Source: DATJJW01 sp035491935 | Lineage (GTDB): Bacteria; Pseudomonadota; Alphaproteobacteria; ATCC43930; CGMCC-115725 | Reading direction: 5' to 3' | Assembly (NCBI GenBank): GCA_035491935.1 | Contig: DATJJW010000019.1 | Coordinates: 1-10,547, forward strand | DNA: 10,547 nucleotides | Shown: one piece after another, positions 1 to 5,216 of the stretch | Layout: each line of letters opens with the position of its first letter | Position numbering within the stretch: the stretch's first letter is position 1 | The notes under the pieces: model-generated | Told to the model about the DNA's origin: nothing | Databases searched by the model: none | Seen by the model: only the letters and a program-made list of their open reading frames with translations | Made by a program: the position numbers and the translations under genes

Positions 1-778
1 CCAATGCGGCCTCGCGCAATATATTTCGCACGTCGGGGCTCAAGCCCGGCGCCGGTGTCTCCACGACGACCTTCTGGTTGCGGCGCTGCAGCGAGCAGTC
101 GCGTTCGCCCAGGGCCACCACGCCGCCTTTGCCATCGCCGAAGATCTGCACCTCGACATGACGAGCCGCCGCCACGAAACGTTCGAGATACATCCTTGCA
201 TCGCCGAAGCTGCCGGTGGCCAGGCGTTTCACCGTCTCGTATTTGGCCTTGAGCTCGGCAGGGTTCTCGGCCAGCTGCATGCCGATGCCGCCGCCGCCGG
301 CCGTGCTCTTCAGCATGACCGGATAGCCGATGCGTTCGGCCTCGGCCAGCGCCTGGGCCTCGCTGTCGATGAGGTCGCTGCCGGGCAGCAGCGGCACGCC
401 ATTGGCTGCGGCCACCGCGCGTGCCGTATGCTTGAGGCCGAAAACGCGCAGCTGCTCCGGCGTCGGGCCGATGAAGGCGATGCCCTCGGCAGCCAGACGC
501 TCGGCAAAGCCGGCATTCTCCGACAGGAAGCCGTAGCCGGGATGCACGGCCTCGGCCCCGGTCGATTTGCAGGCGGCGACGATCGCTTCGATGTCGAGGT
601 AGCTCTCTGCCGCCGGCGCCGGGCCCAGCCGCACCGCCTCGTCGGCGAGGTCGACGGCGCGGGTGAAGCGGTCGGCGTCGGAATATACCGCGACCGTCTT
701 CAACCCCATGCGGCGGGATGTGCGGATGATGCGGGCCGCGATCTCGCCGCGGTTCGCGATCAGGATCTTGCTGAACAT
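1..778 (-). CDS. Urea carboxylase-type biotin carboxylase, probable guanidine carboxylase (N-terminal part, cut by window edge)
   Basis: This is the first 259 codons of a biotin-dependent carboxylase that continues past the left edge; full urea carboxylases are about 1,200 residues. The start MFSKILIANRGEIAARIIRT is the classic biotin carboxylase opening. It is followed by HPGYGFLSEN (79-88), GLKHTAR (114-120), the ATP-binding lysine and glycine loop KSTAGGGGIGM (157-167) and ERDCSLQRRNQKV (225-237). The KSTAGGGGIGM and GLKHTAR forms are those of urea carboxylase rather than acetyl- or propionyl-CoA carboxylases. The gene starts 11 bases after the UAAP2 stop, so the two are co-transcribed; its own ribosome binding site is weak, which suggests coupling. 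Family knowledge: enzymes encoded with the two DUF1989 proteins were shown in 2020 to act on guanidine rather than urea, using ATP and bicarbonate to make carboxyguanidine. The guanidine riboswitch upstream supports this. Specificity here is inferred, because the carboxyltransferase domain is outside the window. Confidence 0.93.
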   Translation of the reverse strand, partial: MFSKILIANRGEIAARIIRTSRRMGLKTVAVYSDADRFTRAVDLADEAVRLGPAPAAESYLDIEAIVAACKSTGAEAVHPGYGFLSENAGFAERLAAEGIAFIGPTPEQLRVFGLKHTARAVAAANGVPLLPGSDLIDSEAQALAEAERIGYPVMLKSTAGGGGIGMQLAENPAELKAKYETVKRLATGSFGDARMYLERFVAAARHVEVQIFGDGKGGVVALGERDCSLQRRNQKVVVETPAPGLSPDVRNILREAAL

Positions 779-789
779 GGATCAGTCCG

Positions 790-1443
790 TCAGGCGCCTG
801 GCCAGATCAGCACGCGGACCGGCGTCGGGTTGAAGCCGTTGCAGGGGTTGTTGACCTGCGGGCAGTTCGAGATGACCGCGATCACATCCATCTCGGCACG
901 CAGCTCGACATAGTCGCCGGGCCTGGAGACGCCGTCGGCGATGGCCAGCTTGCCGTCGGGCCGGATCGGCACATTCATGAAGAAATTGATGTTCGGCACC
1001 ACATCGCGCTTGGTCATGCCGTATTTCGCGATTTCGAGCAGGAAGTTGTCGCGGCAGGCGTGCATGTAGCGGGTCTGGTGGCCGAAACGCACGGTGTTGG
1101 ATTCGCAGGAGCAGGCGCCCGCCGCGGTGTCGTGCAGCCCGCAGGTGTCGGCGGTCACCACCGCCATGCAGTTGCCGTCATTGGACAGGATACGCGTGCC
1201 GGCCTGGATATAGGCCGCTCCCTGCGCCAGCATCGTGTCCTGCATGCTGTAGCGCTCGTCATGGTCATGGGCATTGTAGAACAACGTGTCGACCGCCTGG
1301 CAGCCCTCGACATCGACGATGCGCAGGCTCTCGCCTTTCCTGACCAGCCCCGACCATGGGCCGGTTGCGGGAATGATGTGGTCGTAGCGCGCCATTGCCG
1401 GTTCGAGGGTGGAGCGTACGGGCTGGACGGTATCGGTGCTCAT
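790..1443 (-). CDS. DUF1989 protein UAAP2, probable carboxyguanidine deiminase subunit
   Basis: A 217-residue protein of the urea carboxylase-associated family (DUF1989). It was long annotated for urea metabolism, but proteins of this pair form the heteromeric carboxyguanidine deiminase that turns carboxyguanidine into allophanate and ammonia. Family signatures are GCQAVDTLFYNAHD (47-60), ERYSMQDT (63-70) and the putative metal/active-site stretch DTCGLHDTAAGACS (99-112), with C101, H104 and C111/C113. DVVPNINFFMNVP and the ending LRAEMDVIAVISNCPQ are also typical. The start is set by a strong AAGGGGG about 7 bases upstream; the frame stays open further upstream but that would overlap UAAP1. 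It lies 13 bases after the UAAP1 stop and 11 before the carboxylase start, so it is the middle gene of the operon. Its role with guanidine is inferred from the family and from the riboswitch. Confidence 0.92.
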   Translation of the reverse strand: MSTDTVQPVRSTLEPAMARYDHIIPATGPWSGLVRKGESLRIVDVEGCQAVDTLFYNAHDHDERYSMQDTMLAQGAAYIQAGTRILSNDGNCMAVVTADTCGLHDTAAGACSCESNTVRFGHQTRYMHACRDNFLLEIAKYGMTKRDVVPNINFFMNVPIRPDGKLAIADGVSRPGDYVELRAEMDVIAVISNCPQVNNPCNGFNPTPVRVLIWPGA

Positions 1444-1456
1444 GGTCGCATCCCCC

Positions 1457-2299
1457 TTAGCGGTAATAGGCCGCGTTGTTCTCGAAGCCGCGGATCGCCT
1501 CGTCGGAGGCGATACGGCAGAGGTCGTCGACGGTCGGGGGCGGCGAGCGCCAGAGCAGCGCACGGATAGGCTTGGGGATCGATTCCTCCTTGGGGGCAAG
1601 GGGATGCGGGCAGTTGGAGACGGCGATCAGCATGTCCATCTCGGCGCGCAGATCGACATGGGCGCCGGGCTGGATCTTGCCCTTCTGCCAAAGGAAGCCG
1701 CCCTTGTCGTCGGTGCGGATCGGCGTGAAGAAGCCCAAGGCCGGGGCGAGGTCGCGGCGCGACAGGCCCAGCTTGGCCGCGCCCAGCCGCAGATTGTCGC
1801 GGGTGTTGCGCGCGATCGGGTTGCCGGGCGTGGTCGGATCGGCCAAGGGGCTCGCGGGCGAGCTGCCGCCGGTCAGCGTGTCGTGCCACCCTTCGGCCGT
1901 GTCGTCGGTGATCGAGAACATCACCCGGCCCATGTCGGAGAACAGCACGCAGCCCTTGGTCAGGACCGCGTTCCATTGCAGCTTGATCGTGTCGGCGGCG
2001 TTGTAGCGTTCGGTCGGCTCGGCCGCGTTCCAGAACATGAGCGCGACGCCGCTGGTGCCGTGGTCGCTGACCAGGCGCAGGCTCTGGCCGCGCTCGATGC
2101 GTGCCGTCCAATACCAGCCACCGGGAATGACCTCCTCATGGATCACCAGGCCGTCGGGCAGGGGGACGGGATTGCCGGGCATCGCTCCCGGTTTGGCCCT
2201 GGCGCGTTTCGCCTCGGCGCTGCGCTTCAGCTCGTCATAACGTCGGCGGAAGTCGTCCGGCGTGGTCGGCAGGTCGGCATAGGGATCGCGCGGGGTCAT
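1457..2299 (-). CDS. DUF1989 protein UAAP1, probable carboxyguanidine deiminase subunit
   Basis: A 280-residue DUF1989 protein and first gene of the operon; the expected partner of UAAP2 in carboxyguanidine deiminase. Recognisable parts are ERGQSLRLVSDHGTSGVALMF (split across 69-89), FWNAAEPTERYNAADT (89-104), LFSDMGRVMFSITDDT (119-134), GWHDTLTGGSS (137-147), RRDLAPALGFFTPI and LRAEMDMLIAVSNCPHP. I chose the ATG at 2297-2299 (MTPRDPY) because AGGAG lies 6 bases upstream. An in-frame ATG 17 codons earlier would fall inside the riboswitch and has no ribosome binding site. Compared with UAAP2, the stretch around HDT lacks both flanking cysteines: E136 and S146 stand where UAAP2 has C101 and C111. 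The two subunits may therefore not be catalytically equal. Expression should be controlled at translation by the guanidine-II riboswitch that ends just before its Shine-Dalgarno. Confidence 0.92.
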   Translation of the reverse strand: MTPRDPYADLPTTPDDFRRRYDELKRSAEAKRARAKPGAMPGNPVPLPDGLVIHEEVIPGGWYWTARIERGQSLRLVSDHGTSGVALMFWNAAEPTERYNAADTIKLQWNAVLTKGCVLFSDMGRVMFSITDDTAEGWHDTLTGGSSPASPLADPTTPGNPIARNTRDNLRLGAAKLGLSRRDLAPALGFFTPIRTDDKGGFLWQKGKIQPGAHVDLRAEMDMLIAVSNCPHPLAPKEESIPKPIRALLWRSPPPTVDDLCRIASDEAIRGFENNAAYYR

Positions 2300-2305
2300 G
2301 CGGGA

Positions 2306-2310
2306 CTCCT
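2306..2310 (-). promoter_or_regulatory. Shine-Dalgarno of UAAP1, the switchable site
   Basis: AGGAG lies 6 bases before the ATG at 2299 and decides the start. TCCAGG, which overlaps it (2308-2313), is perfectly complementary to CCTGGA in the left arm and loop edge of the second riboswitch hairpin (2334-2339). The site can therefore be paired when that hairpin is not held by guanidine. Confidence 0.75.
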
Positions 2311-2386
2311 GGAACAACAGAGCGACCGGGTCGTCCAGGCCATGCCCCATCTCGTGCCGATAGTCCGGCAGCTGGGTCGTCCCAGC
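2306..2386 (-). promoter_or_regulatory. Guanidine-II (mini-ykkC) riboswitch
   Basis: On the minus strand the leader of the UAAP1 gene contains two hairpins that both carry the loop ACGA, the hallmark of the guanidine-II class (two stems with ACGR loops that bind guanidine and dock through their CG). The first is GCTGGG-ACGA-CCCAGC at 2371-2386, a perfect six-pair stem. The second is GGCCTGG-ACGA-CCCGGTC at 2324-2341, seven pairs with one T/C mismatch and one G-T wobble. They are separated by 29 bases that hold a third small hairpin. The Shine-Dalgarno AGGAG (2306-2310) of UAAP1 follows the second stem by 13 bases. This class is known to precede guanidine carboxylase and guanidine exporter genes, so position, strand and downstream genes agree. 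It probably acts at translation, as no T-tract terminator is seen between the hairpins and the start codon. Confidence 0.9.
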
Positions 2387-2400
2387 CGAGGCCGATGGGA

Positions 2401-2429
2401 ACTTTAGTCGAGGAAGCGGCCATCGCCAA
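2401..2429 (-). promoter_or_regulatory. Candidate sigma70-type promoter of the guanidine operon
   Basis: On the minus strand TTGGCG (2424-2429) and TAAAGT (2401-2406) are separated by exactly 17 bases, each matching the consensus at four of six positions. Transcription from it would begin near 2394, a few bases before the first riboswitch hairpin, which is where a riboswitch leader should start. Alphaproteobacterial promoters are loose, so this remains a prediction. Confidence 0.5.
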
Positions 2430-2440
2430 GGGATTTTGAG

Positions 2441-2460
2441 TACGATTTTGTGGAATCGTA
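2441..2460. repeat. 7-bp inverted repeat, possible operator upstream of the guanidine operon promoter
   Basis: TACGATT and AATCGTA are perfect inverted copies separated by six bases (TTGTGG). The element ends 11 bases upstream of the candidate -35 box. That position would suit an activator or repressor site, and the 13-base centre-to-centre spacing suits a dimeric regulator. No binding protein can be named from the window. Confidence 0.4.
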
Positions 2461-2497
2461 ATAATCAGACGCCGTTCATCCGCGCGTGACGACGCCC

Positions 2498-2534
2498 AAA
2501 AACGTGGATGGCCGGGACGAGCCCGGCCATCACG
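2498..2534 (-). terminator. Intrinsic terminator after the 73-residue membrane protein gene (possibly a dispersed palindromic repeat)
   Basis: A perfect ten-pair stem, GATGGCCGGG with CCCGGCCATC around a five-base loop (2507-2531), extends by three more pairs past one bulged base. Read on the minus strand it is followed within four bases by TTTTT (2498-2502), the form of a Rho-independent terminator, and it lies 20 bases after the stop at 2554. Palindromes of the ATGGCCGGG...CCCGGCCAT form recur in many alphaproteobacterial genomes, so it may be a repeat element used as a terminator. It also insulates the guanidine operon promoter from upstream transcription. Confidence 0.7.
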
Positions 2535-2553
2535 ACAAGGCGAAGGGGTAAAA

Positions 2554-2775
2554 TCAGACCCGGCGCCGTCCGGCGAAGACCAGAGCGCCGCCCGCGACGA
2601 TGGCGATGATCGCGGCATAGGGCGGGATGACGAAATTCTCCTGCTTGTCTGTGGTCGCATGGATCGGGCCGATCTTGGCGACCTCTTCCTGGTGATGGAA
2701 CGGGATCACGTTGAACACCAGCGCCACAAGCCCGGCGAGGATCAGAATGACGCCGAGTATCATCAATCCGCGCAT
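2554..2775 (-). CDS. Small two-helix inner-membrane protein of unknown function
   Basis: A 73-residue protein with a hydrophobic segment at about 3-25 (MILGVILILAGLVALVFNV) and a second at about 50-68 (IPPYAAIIAIVAGGALVF). A short polar linker rich in Lys, Glu and His (HHQEEVAKIGPIHATTDKQE) lies between them, and the protein ends in GRRRV. This layout suggests a hairpin in the inner membrane with the basic tail in the cytoplasm. The start at 2775 has GGAGGAG about 10 bases upstream, and the gene ends 20 bases before a good terminator, so it looks like a real gene. I recognise the general look of small conserved membrane proteins with a VAKIGPI-type linker but no function. It lies 90 bases downstream of the epimerase gene on the same strand and could be read with it. 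Confidence 0.78.
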   Translation of the reverse strand: MRGLMILGVILILAGLVALVFNVIPFHHQEEVAKIGPIHATTDKQENFVIPPYAAIIAIVAGGALVFAGRRRV

Positions 2776-2865
2776 GAAGTGTTCTCCTCCAGATGCCCGA
2801 AGCGGAAATCTCCGGGCTTTATGAAGGCGTTAACACCGGCGCTGGAGATAGGTTGCGGCTGCCGG

Positions 2866-3741
2866 TCATGCCCCGTCGATGCGAATGCGATAGGCGAGGC
2901 GCCTGGTCTCACCGGGGGTGAGATGGAACAGGCCGGGCTTGTCGGCGAATTCGCCGTCCCAGCCCTGGGGGCTCGCCATGCCATGCCAGGGCTCGATGCA
3001 CAGGAAATCGGCGCCCTCGGGCTTCGACCACAGGCCCAATTCGCGAAACCCCTCCCAGCTCACCTCGACGGCAGGGCCGCCCGGCGCCTCGAAGCGTACC
3101 GACCGGCTGTCGATCTGGTCGAGGATCATCGCGTCCGCGGCGAACAGGCCTTCATCCAGGGCGAGGATGTTGCCCATGATCGGGGTGGCTTGGGATTCCG
3201 GTTTCAGCAGGCCGCCATCGAGGCGACGGACGGGCGCCGGCTCCGGCCGCTCGAAGACCAGGCGATGATCCTGTTTGGCAATACCCTCCGCCAGCGGCCA
3301 TTGGAAGGCCGGATGCGCGCCCAATGCCGCCGGCATGGGGACATCGCCGGTATTGGTGACCGAATAGACGATGTCGAGCGTATCGCCGTCCAGCGCATAG
3401 TCGACGATTAACCGGAAGGCGAATGGATACGCTGCCCGCGTCTCTGCGTTGTCTATCAGGGTGAAGCGGCAACGTGTCGCCTCGGCCGATGTCAGCGTGA
3501 AGGCCTGGTCACGGGCGAAGCCGTGCTGGGTCAGGCGATGGGCCTGGCCGTCATGGCGCAGCGTGTCGCCGGCCAGGCGGCCGACGATCGGGAAGAGCAC
3601 CGGGGCATGGCGGTTCCAGGCAGGGCCTGCCTGCCAGATGTACTGGCGGCCACGCGAATCTTTCAGCGAATTAATTTCTGCCCCAATCGTCTTTATCTTA
3701 ATGTTCAACCGGTCATTGTATATGGGCTGCAGCTGGTCCAT
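2866..3741 (-). CDS. Aldose 1-epimerase family protein (LacX-like)
   Basis: A 291-residue cytosolic protein of the galactose mutarotase superfamily, which interconverts alpha and beta anomers of aldoses or sugar phosphates. No signal peptide is seen. Family signatures are HAPVLFPIVGRL (45-56), HGFARDQAF (73-81), GAHPAF (141-146) and LCIEPWHG (247-254). By family analogy H73 and H143 are the catalytic or binding histidines and E250 is the general base. The length and the CIEPWHG ending fit the LacX-like branch better than GalM itself, so the exact sugar is not known. The start has GGAG 7 bases upstream. It is transcribed away from the GntR gene across a 135-base AT-rich spacer, making it the most obvious candidate target of that regulator; this is inference. 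Confidence 0.88.
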   Translation of the reverse strand: MDQLQPIYNDRLNIKIKTIGAEINSLKDSRGRQYIWQAGPAWNRHAPVLFPIVGRLAGDTLRHDGQAHRLTQHGFARDQAFTLTSAEATRCRFTLIDNAETRAAYPFAFRLIVDYALDGDTLDIVYSVTNTGDVPMPAALGAHPAFQWPLAEGIAKQDHRLVFERPEPAPVRRLDGGLLKPESQATPIMGNILALDEGLFAADAMILDQIDSRSVRFEAPGGPAVEVSWEGFRELGLWSKPEGADFLCIEPWHGMASPQGWDGEFADKPGLFHLTPGETRRLAYRIRIDGA

Positions 3742-3876
3742 ACGTCGCTCCAGAAGTTAACATTTCCACTTTAAATTGCTCTAAAATTAACCAATGTTTC
3801 GATTATGTATAACATGTTACCGATATCGGCTCGGGGCCTCGCAAAGGTCTGGTCTTTGGGCCGACGGTAAACACGG
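3742..3876. promoter_or_regulatory. Divergent intergenic region with two abutting palindromes
   Basis: This is one of the most AT-rich stretches in the window. It separates the epimerase gene from the GntR gene. TAACATGTTA (3810-3819) and CCGATATCGG (3820-3829) are both perfect 10-bp palindromes and sit directly next to each other. TATAAC at 3808-3813 could be a plus-strand -10 box, so a protein bound to the first palindrome would cover it; no good -35 is seen. FadR-type GntR proteins bind short palindromes, usually near their own genes, so autoregulation is likely but not shown. Confidence 0.5.
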
Positions 3877-4569
3877 ATGACGACAATGCCGCGGTCAACA
3901 AAGGGACCCCGCGCACGAGGCCAGGGCGCATCGACCGCTGAGATCGTCGAAGCCATCGAGGATGATATCATCGTTGGCCGCCTTATGCCGCGCGAACGAC
4001 TGATCGAAGAGGAGTTGATGGCGCGCTTCGGCGTGTCGCGTCACATCGTCCGTCAGGTGCTGGGCGAACTCGAGCGCATGAACATCGTCGACCACATTCC
4101 CAATCGGGGGGCCATGGTCCGCTCCTATTCGGGCGAGGAGGTCCTGCAGCTTTTCGAGTTGCGCGATGTGTTGGAAGCCCATGCCGTGGCACTCATGAAG
4201 CTGCCCCCGACGCCGGAGGAAGTCGCGTCGCTGAACGTCATCCTCAATCGTTATGATGTGGCGGCCCGGAACGACGATTTGGTCTCGGTCTATCGCGAGA
4301 ATATGGCCTTTCATCGCACCATGTTCTCCTTGTCGGGCAACAAATTCCTGACCGAAGCCATCATGGACAGCGCGACCCGTACCCACGCCGTTCGCCACCA
4401 GTGGCTGAGCCAGCCAGTATATCTCGAACGCGCCAGCATCCAGCACCGTGCAATGGTGGCGGCCCTGATGTCAGGCGACCGGGAAGAGCTGATCAAGATG
4501 TGCCACGACCACATCGCGCCTTCGCGGGAGATGTATATAAGGCTGGCGGCGGCCAAGCGCAGTTCCTGA
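3877..4569 (+). CDS. GntR family transcriptional regulator, FadR subfamily (FCD domain)
   Basis: A 230-residue one-component regulator. An N-terminal winged helix-turn-helix (about 20-83) includes the classic GRLMPRERLIEEELMARFGVSR (split at 34-55), the recognition-helix region SRHIVRQVLGELE and the wing NRGAMVRSY. From about 88 on, an all-helical FCD effector domain carries ELRDVLEAHAV (94-104), AFHRTMF (144-150), IQHRAMVAALMSGD (188-201) and DHI (211-213). H146, H190 and H212 are the likely metal or ligand residues. The position usually written D-x-x-F-H is N143-free here: residue 142-146 reads NMAFH-like, so metal binding may be weaker. FCD regulators usually sense small organic acids. The start at 3877 has no clear Shine-Dalgarno, and an alternative ATG lies three codons later. 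The likely target is its own promoter region or the divergent epimerase gene. Confidence 0.92.
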   Translation: MTTMPRSTKGPRARGQGASTAEIVEAIEDDIIVGRLMPRERLIEEELMARFGVSRHIVRQVLGELERMNIVDHIPNRGAMVRSYSGEEVLQLFELRDVLEAHAVALMKLPPTPEEVASLNVILNRYDVAARNDDLVSVYRENMAFHRTMFSLSGNKFLTEAIMDSATRTHAVRHQWLSQPVYLERASIQHRAMVAALMSGDREELIKMCHDHIAPSREMYIRLAAAKRSS

Positions 4570-4619
4570 GCCGGGGCTGGCGCCGGGAACGTGATCGAGC
4601 GTCAGGCTCGGTTCCGCAT

Positions 4620-5132
4620 TCACGCGCCGTGTTGGGCGTCCTTTTCCGCCTCGGCCTCGGCTTCGGCCTTCAGTTTCTTCAGGCGCTTCTGCATATCATG
4701 CTCCAGCCGGCGCAGCTGCGCGTCGAAATGTTTGATCCGGCGGAAGCGGCGAGGACGTTGGGCGGCCGTGCCGCGCTTCCAGGCGGCGCGGATGCCGAAA
4801 TCGCCGACCACGGCGAGCAGCGCCAGGCCGGCCAGGAACATGATGATCGCCGAGGTCACGGCGTAATGCGTGTCGATCGCCACCACAGCGCCCCAGAAGC
4901 CCACGGTGATGAGGGCCGAGGACCCCAGCAGCAGCATGCGCTTCATGACAACGTCGCGCGACTTGCGGTTGGAGAGTTCCGCCACCTCGACGAAGGCTTC
5001 GGTCAGCTCGCTGCGGGCCAGCGCCTGCCAGTCGCGATAAGGCACGCCGCGCACCGTCCGGTTGTCGCGGATGAAATGTTCGAGCTTGAGCACGATCAGC
5101 TCGGCCCTGTCCTGCGGTGTCGGATCGCTCAT
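4620..5132 (-). CDS. Unrecognised membrane protein with two helices and a C-terminal coiled coil
   Basis: A 170-residue protein I cannot place in a family. Residues 1-60 are polar and probably helical (LIVLKLEHFIRDNRT, ELTEAFVEVAEL). Two hydrophobic segments follow at about 66-86 and 91-113. A strongly basic stretch (RRFRRIKHF) then leads to a heptad-like coiled coil from about 134 to 165 that ends in alternating Glu-Ala. The basic segment after the second helix suggests both ends are cytoplasmic. I chose the ATG at 5130-5132 (MSDPTPQ), which has a weak GGTAAG upstream; an ATG 14 codons earlier (5174) is possible but has no ribosome binding site. It lies 84 bases downstream of the oxidoreductase gene on the same strand and converges with gntR. 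Codon bias looks like its neighbours, so it is probably a real gene. Confidence 0.72.
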   Translation of the reverse strand: MSDPTPQDRAELIVLKLEHFIRDNRTVRGVPYRDWQALARSELTEAFVEVAELSNRKSRDVVMKRMLLLGSSALITVGFWGAVVAIDTHYAVTSAIIMFLAGLALLAVVGDFGIRAAWKRGTAAQRPRRFRRIKHFDAQLRRLEHDMQKRLKKLKAEAEAEAEKDAQHGA

Positions 5133-5216
5133 CGTCTTACCAATGTTCGCGACCCTTGTGCGCGACGCGGCCATTTTCGCAGCAAGTCGGGCGGCTGGAC
5201 AAGAGCCGAAGCAGTC

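Noticed and set aside
158..913. Plus-strand open frame opposite the carboxylase and UAAP2
   Set aside because: The minus strand encodes clear biotin carboxylase and DUF1989 proteins here; the plus-strand product is a composition-driven shadow.
2300..2350. In-frame upstream start for UAAP1 (ATG at 2350)
   Set aside because: It lies inside the riboswitch, has no ribosome binding site, and the extra 17 residues are not family-like. The ATG at 2299 has AGGAG at ideal spacing.
2797..2819. GCCCG...CGGGC inverted repeat after the epimerase gene as a terminator
   Set aside because: Five-pair stem with a long loop and no T-tract, lying just upstream of the next gene on the same strand.
4591..4614. 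Possible bidirectional terminator between gntR and the 170-residue gene
   Set aside because: Only a five-pair stem (CGAGC-GTCAG-GCTCG) and no T-tract on either side. The convergent genes need a terminator, but this one is not convincing.
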